Assembly (NCBI RefSeq): GCF_000143685.1
Contig: NC_014328.1
Coordinates: forward strand, 4,154,001 to 4,218,000
Origin: Clostridium ljungdahlii DSM 13528
Lineage (GTDB): Bacteria > Bacillota > Clostridia > Clostridiales > Clostridiaceae
DNA: 64,000 bases
Direction: 5' to 3'
In this document: one piece after another, positions 19,795-29,346 of the stretch
Layout: each line of letters opens with the position of its first letter
Position numbering within the stretch: position 1 is the first letter of the stretch
Translations under genes and position numbers: made by a program
The notes under the pieces: model-generated
The model's database searches: none
What the model was told of the DNA's origin: nothing
Seen by the model: only the letters and a program-made list of their open reading frames with translations

Positions 19795-21052
19795 TTTTAC
19801 TACCACCTTTAACATTTTTTTCTACAGCAGACAATATAAAGTCTGCAGATGTTTCATTCCCAATTAGTCCTCCTTTGGTTATTATGTTTAATCCATCAAA
19901 TTCCCCTCCTACTGCTTTTCCGTATACTGCAAGTGGAATTATTTCATCTATTATTTCCACACCAATTGAATTTATATTTTTCAAAAACCCCTGGCTTATA
20001 TCTCCTCCAGTTAAATAAGCAAGATTAATATTGAAATCCTTTACGCTAAGTATATCTTTTGCTAGCTTATTTAATCTATCTGATATAATATAAGATATAC
20101 TCATGCTAGCTTTATCCATTATTTCATCTTTTTCTAAAGAAGTACTTATGCAGAGATATTTATACTTCTTATAATTTTGTTTAAAATAACTTAACGCCTC
20201 TTGCAATTCGTCTTCAAAATTATCTATTAAATTACTCACATCTACGTTATAAATAAGTATATTTTTATGTTCTTTAAAATATTCTATTTGCCTTCTAGTT
20301 AAATCTGTAGTACTTCCTATAACCATTAAGCTTCTATAAAAATCTTCTTTGCCTGACTTTAACAAGTTTAATGAAAAATATGCCGTAAAAGGCCCTGGAT
20401 CTATGCATACAATTTTCTGCTGTGACAATACACATGCATCAGCTATAATTTTAATATCCTCATCTGTTACTGCATCTATAACAATTATTTCATTAGAATT
20501 ATCCTGTATTTCTCTACTTAAAAAATTACTTCCTTTTAAAACTTTCTCCAAAGATATATGTCCAACACTTTTACTGCTCTGAGATTTTATAATATCAATT
20601 ACATTAGAAGATTTTACCGGGGTTTTAATATCCTTTGAAACATTAGTTTTTTCTAGTGGTACTCCATTTACAAGAACATATCCTCCAATACAAATTCGTC
20701 CAGATGAAGGATAAGACGCTACTACAACAGCTTTATATTCTTTCCCCAATTCATCTAGTACACCATCTATTTCACTTCCTGCGTTTCCTCTCAAGGTACT
20801 ATCTATTCTTTTGCTTATAACTTTAACTTGATCTTTAAATTCATGGGTTATACTTTTAATCAAGTTATACGAATACTGCTTTTCCTTATCTCTAGTGTCT
20901 GTGTTTATACAGAAAACATCTTCATCACTATGAAAATTTTTCACATCATCACTTCTCAAAAAAGAAATAGCATTTAGTCCCTTTGTCTTAAGTAGTACCC
21001 CTGTATCATTTGCGCCTGTAAAATCATCAGCCATCACTAAAACACCTGGCAT
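19787..21052 (-). CDS. Four-carbon acid-sugar kinase, DUF1537 family (DtnK/DenK-like)
   Basis: This 421-residue kinase begins with the family signature [33 protein letters not shown] follows near residue 83. The C-terminal nucleotide-binding half has [10 protein letters not shown] and [15 protein letters not shown]. Members phosphorylate D-threonate, L-threonate or D-erythronate at O4. Gene order (kinase, PdxA2-like, MFS, glycerate kinase) supports a catabolic pathway for C4 acids. It starts at ATG 21052 after GAGGAGG and is the first gene of the operon. No regulator gene is adjacent. The exact stereochemistry of the substrate cannot be read from the sequence. Confidence 0.88.
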   Translation of the reverse strand: MPGVLVMADDFTGANDTGVLLKTKGLNAISFLRSDDVKNFHSDEDVFCINTDTRDKEKQYSYNLIKSITHEFKDQVKVISKRIDSTLRGNAGSEIDGVLDELGKEYKAVVVASYPSSGRICIGGYVLVNGVPLEKTNVSKDIKTPVKSSNVIDIIKSQSSKSVGHISLEKVLKGSNFLSREIQDNSNEIIVIDAVTDEDIKIIADACVLSQQKIVCIDPGPFTAYFSLNLLKSGKEDFYRSLMVIGSTTDLTRRQIEYFKEHKNILIYNVDVSNLIDNFEDELQEALSYFKQNYKKYKYLCISTSLEKDEIMDKASMSISYIISDRLNKLAKDILSVKDFNINLAYLTGGDISQGFLKNINSIGVEIIDEIIPLAVYGKAVGGEFDGLNIITKGGLIGNETSADFILSAVEKNVKGGSKNE

Positions 21053-21324
21053 ATATACCCTCCTCTTTTAATTAAACCAGATATATCTATTCTCTCTTTC
21101 TCACTTTTGTTTGCTACTTTCTTGTCCATATTTCTTTTAAAAAATCTACTATTTTAATACGTCTCTCTTCTGGAAGGATTTTGTTTTCTCCTTTGTTATA
21201 ATAAAATATGTAATTTGTTCTATACTGTTTATATATGTTCATATTTGTTTATATATGTTATAAACTATAAAAAATATATAATTTCTTCTTATTTTTTAAA
21301 TTTTTAGAAATTATTTCAAAAAAA

Positions 21325-21376
21325 CCTAAAGAGACTTAGATAAACTTGTGCATCAGACATATCTAAGTCTCTAAGG
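21325..21376. terminator. Terminator-like hairpin with the conserved loop (hairpin R)
   Basis: AGAGACTTAGAT and ATCTAAGTCTCT pair around the loop AAACTTGTGCATCAGACA. The loop is the same motif found in the apices of hairpins P and Q, although the stem is different. It lies just after the polysaccharide deacetylase stop codon. Confidence 0.7.
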
Positions 21377-21392
21377 TATTCTAACTTAAAAA

Positions 21393-22175
21393 TCAATTTT
21401 TAAATAACTTTTCTAAAAATGAAGAAGCTTTATTAGTTTTTATGGGAAAATAAACCTCATCTGTATTTTCTGTTATAGGCTCAAATTCATAGCCATGGGA
21501 TTTGTAATAACTTATTACTTGAGGCAATGCAGTACAAGTATTCTTATGCATATAATCACAGTGCATTAAAAGTATTACTGGATTATGCTTATCTGGATCT
21601 TTAGTAGCCTCTTTAACTAGTTTATACGGTGGAATCTTTGGATTAATTCCATCAGGTGCCTGTATGTTCCAGTCATATATTTTGAACTTATTGTTGTGCA
21701 ATTTCTCTAAAAATCTTTTATTTAGATGTTTCCTGCTCCCTCCTGGAAATCTTATTAAGTGACTTTCCTTCCCCGTAACTCTCTTTATTATTTCGTTAGA
21801 TTTATTCATTTCATCTATAAAACTGTCACCATTTCTGTATATTTTTCTATATTTGTGACTATATGTGTGAAGTCCTATACTGTGACCTTCACTATATATT
21901 CTCTTTACTACCTGTTCATTATCTTCTATTTGATTGCCTATGAGAAAAAATGTGGCTTTTACATTGTTCTCCTTTAGTATGTCTAGAAACTTATCTGTAA
22001 GTTTGCTGGGTCCGTCATCAAAAGTCAAGTAAATTACTTTTTTATTGTCCTTCTGCAAATCATCATTCAGGTTATGTTTTGAATTATTTGCAAAAACCAC
22101 ATTGGGGTTTATTGTCATAAAAAATATACACATAAGTACAACTGTTTTGACAAATATGTTATTTTTATATTTCAA
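21393..22175 (-). CDS. Secreted polysaccharide deacetylase (NodB domain)
   Basis: This 260-residue exported protein has a signal peptide (VKTVVLMCIFFMTINPNVVFA). The NodB domain shows YLTFDDGPS (catalytic Asp and metal Asp) near residue 52, the metal motif HSIGLHTYSH near 99, RFPGGSRKH and ILLMHCD. Such enzymes deacetylate N-acetylglucosamine in peptidoglycan or other polymers outside the cell. It lies 13 nt downstream of the phosphatase gene and is probably cotranscribed with it. Confidence 0.88.
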   Translation of the reverse strand: MKYKNNIFVKTVVLMCIFFMTINPNVVFANNSKHNLNDDLQKDNKKVIYLTFDDGPSKLTDKFLDILKENNVKATFFLIGNQIEDNEQVVKRIYSEGHSIGLHTYSHKYRKIYRNGDSFIDEMNKSNEIIKRVTGKESHLIRFPGGSRKHLNKRFLEKLHNNKFKIYDWNIQAPDGINPKIPPYKLVKEATKDPDKHNPVILLMHCDYMHKNTCTALPQVISYYKSHGYEFEPITENTDEVYFPIKTNKASSFLEKLFKN

Positions 22176-22188
22176 CCTATAGGACCTC

Positions 22189-23139
22189 CTAATCTAAGTC
22201 TTTAACTGAATCTTTATGGTTTTTTAACCACTCAGACCAGCTAGTATTAAAATTGTCCTTATTTTCTTTTGCGTATTCATAGAATTTCTTTATAAATTCC
22301 GATCTCTCTGAAGATTTACTTCCAACTTTATGAAAAGGCTTAAGTAAATTTTTCCCTCCAAGCAAAATCTGTCTCTCCATTATATCGTCTAAGCTTACAT
22401 CCTTAGCATTTTTCATAATATCGTACATTGTCATAAACGTAGTAGTCCTTCCAATTCCGGCTTTGCAGTGAAAATGCATCCATGTACCTGGCGGCGTTTT
22501 CTTTACAATGCTTATGAAATAGTCCACCATTTCATCTGTAGGCCCTTCTGTATCTGTAACAGGTATTCTTACATAGGACATCTTATTTTCTTCCGTAAGT
22601 TCCCTCTCATCTTGAACTTTATCTGGAATTATTTCTTTTTCTTCAATACCAAGTTTCTCATTTAATTTGATACCTTTTAACCTTTCGCTTTCATCCTTTA
22701 ATACCTGCTCCCTAGTAAGTCCCTTATTTGCATTATTTTTTTCTTCTCCTACCCAGCTAACTGCCAGGTCATTTATAAAACCATGGGACTCTTCCCTTAA
22801 ATCTACTACCAATATAGGTACATTGCCTATTTCCTCTTTCACCATTTTTATATTCTGCCCTGTAAACTGTGCGCTGCCTGAAGCATTTAAAGAGGATAGT
22901 CCCTTCAAATTTAAGGCTTTACCATAAACTCTAATGTCATCTGTAGTTTTTCTGAATCTCTTAGGAATTTTATTTTTCTTTTTAGAGTCTATTTTAAGCT
23001 GTACATTTTTATTTTGTATGTGTTCAAGCTGCACATTTTCATTTTTCATTCCTGTAACTTCCTTGGAATATACTACAGGTACTCCAAGTAAAGATACTAA
23101 AAACATAGTGCACATAAAAATACTTAATTTTTTCTTCAT
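22189..23139 (-). CDS. Secreted protein-tyrosine-phosphatase-like inositol phosphatase
   Basis: This 316-residue protein has a signal peptide (MKKKLSIFMCTMFLVSLLG, ending near VYS). The CX5R phosphatase P-loop is HCKAGIGRTT near residue 223, preceded by WMHF. RIPVTDTEGPTDEMVDYF supplies the general-acid loop region. The overall layout matches PTP-like phytases (myo-inositol hexakisphosphate phosphatases) and related dual-specificity enzymes. The substrate is inferred from family resemblance only. Confidence 0.75.
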   Translation of the reverse strand: MKKKLSIFMCTMFLVSLLGVPVVYSKEVTGMKNENVQLEHIQNKNVQLKIDSKKKNKIPKRFRKTTDDIRVYGKALNLKGLSSLNASGSAQFTGQNIKMVKEEIGNVPILVVDLREESHGFINDLAVSWVGEEKNNANKGLTREQVLKDESERLKGIKLNEKLGIEEKEIIPDKVQDERELTEENKMSYVRIPVTDTEGPTDEMVDYFISIVKKTPPGTWMHFHCKAGIGRTTTFMTMYDIMKNAKDVSLDDIMERQILLGGKNLLKPFHKVGSKSSERSEFIKKFYEYAKENKDNFNTSWSEWLKNHKDSVKDLD

Positions 23140-23266
23140 ACCTTGCCACCTCTTTTTTATTAATCACTTATATATTTTATAAATAATATCTCTGCTTATT
23201 ATGTGTATATTTTCTTATTCAATGCTAAAAATAACTATGTATTTTGAATCTAAGGAGGGTATTTTT

Positions 23267-23419
23267 ATGGCTAAAGCAGGAATGAGAAGGCCCGATCCAA
23301 GTGACCCTCATGGTACTGAAAGCAATAAAAAGATGAAATCTAATAGAAATACTGTGAAACCTGTGAAAGAAATCCAGGGAAAAGCTAAAACTGGTAATAA
23401 GAAAGCAGGATTAATTTAG
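23267..23419 (+). CDS. Small basic protein, CPC_1213-like family
   Basis: This 50-residue protein (MAKAGMRRPDPSDPHGTESN at the start) has a strong AAGGAGGG site just before ATG 23267. It is rich in Lys, Asn and Pro and has no membrane helix. It resembles a short conserved clostridial family of unknown function known as CPC_1213-like; that link is from memory. It forms a pair with the next small gene, 12 nt downstream. An in-frame upstream ATG at 23201 lacks a ribosome binding site. Confidence 0.7.
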   Translation: MAKAGMRRPDPSDPHGTESNKKMKSNRNTVKPVKEIQGKAKTGNKKAGLI

Positions 23420-23431
23420 GAGGTAACATAA

Positions 23432-23554
23432 ATGACTAAGGACAGTCAGCCTGATAACAAAAAGGCCAGAGCTAAAAAAAGTAAAGGCCAGATACCTATT
23501 ACTGAAGAAGGACAAAACCATAATAAAAACAGTAAAAAGAAATCAGCAAAATAA
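23432..23554 (+). CDS. Small basic hypothetical protein (40 aa)
   Basis: ATG 23432 follows TTAGGAGGTAAC and opens a 40-codon frame (MTKDSQPDNKKARAKKSKGQ at the start) that ends KNSKKKSAK. A third of the residues are Lys or Arg. It lies 12 nt after the 50-residue small protein and just before a strong terminator, so the two form a mini-operon. The composition suggests a nucleic-acid-binding or spore-associated protein, but nothing proves it. Confidence 0.6.
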   Translation: MTKDSQPDNKKARAKKSKGQIPITEEGQNHNKNSKKKSAK

Positions 23555-23567
23555 AAACATTTAAAAT

Positions 23568-23603
23568 GGGAGAAGTCATTAACAATATATAATGACTTCT
23601 CCC
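23568..23603. terminator. Bidirectional terminator between the small-protein genes and maeP
   Basis: GGGAGAAGTCATTA pairs perfectly with TAATGACTTCTCCC around an 8-nt AT loop, between converging genes. Confidence 0.85.
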
Positions 23604-23615
23604 TAAATTAATTTA

Positions 23616-24938
23616 TTAACTAAACATTTTAAGCAGCAATGTTGCTATAACAACCATAGATGCTCCGCCAATTCTTGTAGATATTTGTGAAAATGGCATA
23701 AGTTCCATACGATTTGCTGAAGACAAGATTGCTACATCACCTGTGCCACCAAGTCCACTGTGACATGCTGTAACTAAAGAAGATTCTATTGGATACATAT
23801 TTATATACTTGCCAATAAAAAATCCTGATGCCATCATTGACAAAACTATGGATATACAAATAATAATGTATGCTGGTGTGATTGCTCTAACCAAATCACT
23901 AAACGGAGTATATAATACACCAATACCAACTAACAACGGGTAAGTTAAGCTTGATGATACAAATTTATACAAGTGATGAACACCTTGTTCTGTTTCAGGT
24001 GGTATCACATTGAGATATTTAACTATTGCTGCAGTAAATATCATAATGATAGGTGCTGGTATTCCTATAAGCGGACTAGTTAAAAGACCAAATACATAGA
24101 AAGTACAAGCAATTAGAAGACCGCTTCCCATAAGTTTAAAATCAACAGGTTTTTCAGCTTTTTGTTCTGCAAGTATTTCATTATCTTCTTTTGTCTTTAC
24201 TAACAGTCCATTACCAGTAAGGTCTGGTCTTTTTTCAGCATAACGTTTCAATACTCCAGCACTTACTATAGCAACAATATTTCCAAGTACTGCTGCTGGA
24301 ACTAGTTTTGCAATAAGGAGACTTTGAGGTTGGTGTAGGATATCTGAATATCCCATAGTTAGTGGCAATATTCCTTCTCCAATTCCTCCATCAAGTATAG
24401 GGGCTACAATGTAGAAGAAAGTATAACCTGGCTTATATCCAAATAATAAGCCCACTAACATTCCACCTGCAATTGCCATAATAGTTCCTACAACTAAAGG
24501 AACAAACATCCTGACAAAACCTTTTATCAGTACTTTCCTATTCATCCCTAGTATACTTCCTACAACCAAGCATGAAATATATAAATATAAGAAGTTAGAA
24601 TTTTTCATTATTCCAGTAATCGCTTTCATGGATGTTGTATTAAGCAGTTTAAAATATACCATCATAGAAGGTATTATTATTGATAAAATTGCAGCACCAC
24701 CAATGTTTTTTAACACTGGAAGCTTTGAGCCAAGATCTCCGAAAAATGTTCCCAAAACTATGATTATTGCAAAACCACCAATCATATCTGCAGGAAGTTT
24801 TTTTGTTACTGAAGCAAAATAGATTATTGCCACCAGTACAATAAATATTGGAAGAGGTGTAACCCCTATTTTATAATTTACAAATTTTGAAATAAAATTA
24901 TTATTTTCAGATTTAGGCATGTTAATTGTACCTTGCAC
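23616..24938 (-). CDS. maeP: 2-hydroxycarboxylate transporter (malate/citrate permease)
   Basis: This 440-residue permease of the 2HCT family (CitS, CimH, MaeP) has about eleven predicted helices. Signature segments are FYIVAPILDGGIGEGILPL near residue 177 and SLVTACHSGLGGTGDVAIL near 395, the two GGxG re-entrant loops of the family. The start is GTG 24938 after AAGGGGGA. It lies 33 nt downstream of the malic enzyme gene, so malate (or citrate) import and decarboxylation are coupled. Malate is inferred from the neighbour. Confidence 0.88.
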   Translation of the reverse strand: MQGTINMPKSENNNFISKFVNYKIGVTPLPIFIVLVAIIYFASVTKKLPADMIGGFAIIIVLGTFFGDLGSKLPVLKNIGGAAILSIIIPSMMVYFKLLNTTSMKAITGIMKNSNFLYLYISCLVVGSILGMNRKVLIKGFVRMFVPLVVGTIMAIAGGMLVGLLFGYKPGYTFFYIVAPILDGGIGEGILPLTMGYSDILHQPQSLLIAKLVPAAVLGNIVAIVSAGVLKRYAEKRPDLTGNGLLVKTKEDNEILAEQKAEKPVDFKLMGSGLLIACTFYVFGLLTSPLIGIPAPIIMIFTAAIVKYLNVIPPETEQGVHHLYKFVSSSLTYPLLVGIGVLYTPFSDLVRAITPAYIIICISIVLSMMASGFFIGKYINMYPIESSLVTACHSGLGGTGDVAILSSANRMELMPFSQISTRIGGASMVVIATLLLKMFS

Positions 24939-24971
24939 GTAAATTCCCCCTTGTTTTTATATCCTCACATA

Positions 24972-26201
24972 TTAAATTCCAAGCAAAGTCTTTGTATGTT
25001 TTTCAACCATCTCTGGAGTGACATCCTTTTTCCTTGCAACACCTGTATCAATAGCAGCTTTTGCCACATATGAAGCTACTTTTGGAGCTATTCTCAAGTC
25101 AAAAGCATTAGGTATTATATAGTCCGGTTTCAATTCTTCTTCACTTATAAGTTCTGCTATTGCATATGCTGCAGCTATTTTCATCTCATCATTTATTTCA
25201 CTTGCCCTTACATCTAAAGCTCCCCTAAATATTCCTGGAAAAGCAAGCACATTGTTAACCTGATTTGGAAAATCTGACCTTCCTGTGCATACCACTTTAG
25301 CTCCAGCTTTTATAGCTAAATCAGGAAGTATTTCTGGATTTGGATTTGCCATTGCCATAATTATTGAATCTTTATTCATGGACTTTACCATTTCTTCAGT
25401 TACACAATTAGCTGCAGATACTCCTAAAAATACATCTGCACCTTTTAAAACATCAGCAAGACTTCCTTTCTGAAGATTAGGATTTGTTATTTCTGCCATT
25501 TCATCCTTAAACTTATTCATTCCAATTGGTCTTTTCTTGTATATAGCACCTTTTGTATCGCAAAGTATTACATTTTTTGTTCCCATTTTTATTAAAAGTT
25601 TTGTAATAGCAGTTCCTGCTGCTCCTGCTCCATTTACGACAATTTTTAAGTCTTCAAATTTCTTATTTACTATTTTTAATGCATTTATAAGACAAGCTGA
25701 CGAAACAACTGCAGTTCCATGTTGATCGTCATGAAATACAGGTATATTACAAACCTTCTTAAGCTTTGATTCAATTTCGAAGCATTCTGGAGCTTTGATG
25801 TCCTCTAGATTTATTCCTCCAAAAGTTGGTTCCATAAGTTTTACAGCTGCTACAATTTCATTAATATCCTTGCTTTCCAGACATATTGGAAATGCATCTA
25901 CTCCAGCAAAAGTTTTAAATAAAACGGATTTTCCCTCCATAACAGGAAGCCCTGCACCTGCGCCTATATTTCCAAGGCCAAGAACAGCTGTACCATTTGT
26001 TACAACAGCTACCCAATTTCCTTTTGATGTATAGTCATAAATACATTCTGGATTTTTATTAATTTCTAAGCAAGGTTCTGCAACTCCAGGTGTATATGCT
26101 AGTGTTAGATCTTCTTTGCTTTTAACCGGCACCTTGCATTTTAGTGCAATTTTACCTTCATTGTCTTTGTGAAATTTTAATGCAGTTTCTCTTAGATTCA
26201 T
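24972..26201 (-). CDS. maeE: NAD(P)-dependent malic enzyme
   Basis: This 409-residue enzyme decarboxylates malate to pyruvate. Motifs are LAYTPGVAEPC near residue 32, VTNGTAVLGLGNIGAGAG (first cofactor site), DDQHGTAVV near 153 and the Rossmann VVNGAGAAGTAI near 185. The length is that of the short bacterial type without a phosphotransacetylase extension. ATG 26201 lies 8 nt after GGAGG and is preferred to the in-frame ATG at 26207 and TTG at 26216. It is followed by the 2HCT permease and preceded by the maeKR two-component genes. Confidence 0.93.
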   Translation of the reverse strand: MNLRETALKFHKDNEGKIALKCKVPVKSKEDLTLAYTPGVAEPCLEINKNPECIYDYTSKGNWVAVVTNGTAVLGLGNIGAGAGLPVMEGKSVLFKTFAGVDAFPICLESKDINEIVAAVKLMEPTFGGINLEDIKAPECFEIESKLKKVCNIPVFHDDQHGTAVVSSACLINALKIVNKKFEDLKIVVNGAGAAGTAITKLLIKMGTKNVILCDTKGAIYKKRPIGMNKFKDEMAEITNPNLQKGSLADVLKGADVFLGVSAANCVTEEMVKSMNKDSIIMAMANPNPEILPDLAIKAGAKVVCTGRSDFPNQVNNVLAFPGIFRGALDVRASEINDEMKIAAAYAIAELISEEELKPDYIIPNAFDLRIAPKVASYVAKAAIDTGVARKKDVTPEMVEKHTKTLLGI

Positions 26202-26268
26202 GAACATTACCTCCAACTAATATTTAAATCATAAAAATAATTGCTTTATTACCTTATTTTCAAGTTTA

Positions 26269-26295
26269 TTATAAATTTCATATTGCAATTTATAA
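26269..26295. promoter_or_regulatory. Candidate response-regulator site upstream of maeE
   Basis: The inverted repeat TTATAAATT/AATTTATAA lies about 70-95 nt upstream of the malic enzyme start. CitB/DcuR-type regulators bind AT-rich sites of this kind, and the neighbouring regulator is of that type. This is an inference from position and composition. Confidence 0.35.
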
Positions 26296-26366
26296 AGTTA
26301 TTGAAACTTTCTAAATAATTTTGTAACTAAAGTAAGTGAAAACCTTTAACCAAAATTTACGCAAAT

Positions 26367-26403
26367 AAAAAAACCTTTAGTTTTCAGTCTAAAGGTTTTT
26401 TTA
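26367..26403 (-). terminator. Terminator downstream of the maeKR two-component genes
   Basis: AAAAACCTTTAG and CTAAAGGTTTTT form a perfect stem with U tracts on both strands. It separates the regulator genes from maeE. Confidence 0.8.
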
Positions 26404-27117
26404 TTAGCATATATACTTTTTTATATAACTATTTTCGATGTCTATGCATCTATATTTATGAATAGGTCTTCCAACAGAGCCATAAATAACCTCTACTTGC
26501 AGGGCACCTAGCTTATTTAGAAAGCTTAAATATTTCTTCATGGAAACTCTTGATATTCCAACATATCTTGCAATTTCACTTGTTGAAAATGTATCTTCTT
26601 TCATTTCTATTACCTTTGTCCATACCTTTCTTAAAGTATTTTTATCAAGTCCTTTTGGCAACTGTGGAGATACTTGATTTTCTTCCCGATTATTTAAAAT
26701 AAGCTGATCAAGTTCTGTCTGACTAAGTTCTTTTTTTTGTTTCATAAAATTCTGTGCTTCTCTATAGGCAGATAATGCTGAGTTAAATCTATCAAATTCA
26801 AAGGGCTTTATCAAATAATCCACTGCACCGTATTGCAAAGCTCTTTTTATAGTTTGAATATCACAAGCAGCCGATACAATAATTATATCCACTTCTTTAC
26901 CCATTTTTCTTACTTGAGATAATAATTCCAATCCACTTAAACCGGGCATATATATATCCAATAAAATTAATTGTATATCGCTTGTTTTTAAAACTTTTAC
27001 AGCTTCTTCAAAGGAACGTGCTACAGCTTTTAATTTAAATCCACCTACTTGACTAAGGTATTTTTTATTAAATTCTGCAACCATAGGATCATCTTCAACA
27101 ATTAAAACATTAATCAT
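26404..27117 (-). CDS. maeR: Response regulator of the CitB/DcuR/MaeR family
   Basis: This 237-residue regulator has an N-terminal receiver with the acidic pair EDD (8-10), the phospho-acceptor Asp in LLLDIYMPG near residue 57 and Lys in LIKPFEFD. The C-terminal half carries a helix-turn-helix (STSEIARYVGISRVSMKKYL) of the CitB group. It overlaps the sensor kinase gene by 8 nt. Like MaeR and DcuR it probably activates the adjacent malate genes. Confidence 0.9.
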   Translation of the reverse strand: MINVLIVEDDPMVAEFNKKYLSQVGGFKLKAVARSFEEAVKVLKTSDIQLILLDIYMPGLSGLELLSQVRKMGKEVDIIIVSAACDIQTIKRALQYGAVDYLIKPFEFDRFNSALSAYREAQNFMKQKKELSQTELDQLILNNREENQVSPQLPKGLDKNTLRKVWTKVIEMKEDTFSTSEIARYVGISRVSMKKYLSFLNKLGALQVEVIYGSVGRPIHKYRCIDIENSYIKKYIC

Positions 27118-28720
27118 TTACCATTCTCTCCTTGCTCTTATAAGGTATATAAATTGAAAATAGAGTACCCTTACCTAACTCTGAGTATATTTCAATCTCA
27201 CCACCTAATCTCTCTACACTTTTTTGTACTAAATAGAGACCTAATCCTCTGTCATTTCCTTTTGTTGAATAACCTTTTATAAAAAGTTTTTCTTTCGTAT
27301 CTTCATCAATTCCAGAACCACTATCATTTACCTCTATAGTCAGAGTTTCTTTCTCATATAGTAATGTTAAATTTATTATCTTTTCTTTGGAATCCTTTAC
27401 AGCTTCCACTGCATTTTCAAGTAAATTGCCAAGTATAGTTACAACTTCATGAGTTAACTCAGGATTTTCTGGCTCAGGTATAAAGCAGTCTTCGCATACT
27501 TTTAACTTGACATTGATTTCTCTAGCATAGCTCATTTTACCTAAAATAAATCCAGCAAGTACAGGATCCTTTACATGCCTTACTATAAATCCTATCTCTT
27601 CTTGATATTTATTTGCAATTCCATTTATATAGTTTGTAAGTTCATCATAGCATTTCATATGTAACATACCTAATATAACATGTAATTTGTTCATAAACTC
27701 ATGGGTTTGTGCCCTAAGTGCACCTGCATATTGTTTTACTCCTGTAAGCTGTTCCGCTAATACTTTCATTTCAGTTTTATCACGAAAAGTTGATATAGCA
27801 CCTACAATTTTCTTATTCACTAAAATTGGCATACGATTGGTCAAAATCTTTATCCCTCTGAGATCTTGCACCTGGTCAAATTCTGGTTGTCCAGTTTTTA
27901 GAATATGGTTTAATCTGGTATTTGGAACACAGTCCTCCGCTTTTTCACCAATAAGGTTGGTAATGCCTGCTTTGTTGAATATCCGGGCTGCCTCTTCATT
28001 TACTAGAGTAATTCGGCAGTTTTCATCTACAGTTATAACACCTTCTCTTATTGAGTAAAGCATTGCATTCTGCTCTTCTAAAAGTTTTGCAATTTTCCAA
28101 GGTTCTAATCCAAACATGGTTTTTTTAATGCTTTTGGCAAGCAGCATAGCACCTATAACTCCAACTATAAACCCTATACCTATACCTAAATATATAATCA
28201 TTCTACTTTGTGAGACAGCCTGCTGTACAGTGTTTAATGATATGCCAACACAAACCATTCCTACTTGCTTGCCGTCTGCAGTAAATATTGGAACAAATGC
28301 TCTAAGTGACTTACCCAATGTTCCCTCAGCAGTTGAAACGTATTCATGGCCTTTCAGAACCTCTACATCGTCACCACCAACAAAATGCTTTCCTAGCTGA
28401 TTTATATCTGGATGCGATTTTCTTATACCTTTCATGTCAGTAACTACAACAAATTCTACATCAGTTGATTTTCTTATTTTATTCGCTAGTTCTTGAATGA
28501 TTTTTTCATTTTTCTTATCACTTAAAGATTCAATTATAGTAGGTGAACTGGCAGCCATCCTAGCAATATAGGACGCTTTATTAGATAGATTTTTTTCTGC
28601 ATTACTTGATATTTTTGCACTTATAAGAACATCTGTTACTAATAGAGAAATGGCCACCACGCCGCAAACAAGTAAAGTTATAGTGGTCTGTAAAGTTAAT
28701 CTAGGTTTTTTTATTCTCAT
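27110..28720 (-). CDS. maeK: Sensor histidine kinase of the CitA/DcuS/MaeK family
   Basis: This membrane kinase of about 536 residues has two helices (about 12-32 and 176-200) that flank an extracytoplasmic PAS-like sensor. The sensor carries RKSHPDINQLGKHFVGGD, the carboxylate-binding motif of CitA/DcuS. A cytoplasmic PAS and the histidine box RAQTHEFMNKLHVILGM follow. The C-terminal ATPase has the N box (GNLLENAVEA) and GDRGLGLYLV. ATG 28720 follows GGAGG at a short spacing. The context points to malate or a related C4/C6 carboxylate as the signal. Confidence 0.9.
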   Translation of the reverse strand: MRIKKPRLTLQTTITLLVCGVVAISLLVTDVLISAKISSNAEKNLSNKASYIARMAASSPTIIESLSDKKNEKIIQELANKIRKSTDVEFVVVTDMKGIRKSHPDINQLGKHFVGGDDVEVLKGHEYVSTAEGTLGKSLRAFVPIFTADGKQVGMVCVGISLNTVQQAVSQSRMIIYLGIGIGFIVGVIGAMLLAKSIKKTMFGLEPWKIAKLLEEQNAMLYSIREGVITVDENCRITLVNEEAARIFNKAGITNLIGEKAEDCVPNTRLNHILKTGQPEFDQVQDLRGIKILTNRMPILVNKKIVGAISTFRDKTEMKVLAEQLTGVKQYAGALRAQTHEFMNKLHVILGMLHMKCYDELTNYINGIANKYQEEIGFIVRHVKDPVLAGFILGKMSYAREINVKLKVCEDCFIPEPENPELTHEVVTILGNLLENAVEAVKDSKEKIINLTLLYEKETLTIEVNDSGSGIDEDTKEKLFIKGYSTKGNDRGLGLYLVQKSVERLGGEIEIYSELGKGTLFSIYIPYKSKERMVND

Positions 28721-28860
28721 ATTTCCTCCAAACACTTTGTATTTAAATCTATTTTAATTATAACATGTTTTCCATTAATCTTCATATAAATGCTATTTCT
28801 GTCATGTGACGACTTATTTTTTTCCACTTTCTAAGAATATTTTTTCCATTATTTTAATAT

Positions 28861-28889
28861 TTGACTTATAGTAATCTGGGTGATATAAT
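28861..28889 (+). promoter_or_regulatory. Predicted sigma-A promoter of ssrA
   Basis: TTGACT (28861-28866) and TATAAT (28884-28889) are separated by 17 nt, about 60 nt before the mature tmRNA 5' end. Confidence 0.75.
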
Positions 28890-28949
28890 TTAATACTGCA
28901 TAAGACAATTATTATGCGGTATTAAGTATCCAAACACTTAACCCAACAT

Positions 28950-29309
28950 GGGGGCGCAATGGTTTCGACAGGGGTGTGATGTGTTTGAGAAGCGAGTCGA
29001 GGGAACCTGTGGGCCCGCGTTAAAAAACTATGGGATTAAATATAAACGAAAATAATAACGAAAATTTAGCTTTAGCAGCATAGTCTGCTAGCCGTCAGCC
29101 TAGACTTCCCGCGATCTAGGGTCTGGCGCCGATAGCGGGGAAACGAGCCTAGGAAAGCTTTGACCTAGGAACGGAATTTATGAAGCTACTGAATTCAGAA
29201 GCCTGTCCTTAGGCGTCTGAAGGAGGGAATTTTAAATTAAGGACTGCACTCGGAGATGCTCAAATGTTTCTGCTTTTGGACAGGGGTTCGATTCCCCTCG
29301 CCTCCACCA
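28950..29309 (+). ncRNA. ssrA: Transfer-messenger RNA (tmRNA)
   Basis: This 360-nt RNA rescues stalled ribosomes. The 5' end GGGGGCGCAATGGTTTCGAC and the 3' end GGTTCGATTCCCCTCGCC...CCA pair to form the tRNA-like domain (GGGGGCG with CGCCTCC, one G-U). The tag-coding part reads AAC GAA AAT AAT AAC GAA AAT TTA GCT TTA GCA GCA TAG, giving a peptide ending NENNNENLALAA. The resume codon itself is not certain. Confidence 0.97.
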
Positions 29310-29318
29310 TACATAATG

Positions 29319-29346
29319 ACCGTACTGGAATCCAGTACGGTTTTTT
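29319..29346 (+). terminator. Terminator of ssrA
   Basis: CCGTACTGGA and TCCAGTACGG form a 10-bp stem with a single-nucleotide loop, followed by TTTTTT, shortly after the tmRNA CCA end. Confidence 0.9.

Noticed and set aside
28950..29309. Possible integrative element attached to the 3' end of ssrA
   Set aside because: tmRNA genes are common integration sites, but I found no integrase gene and no second copy of the 3' core in the window.
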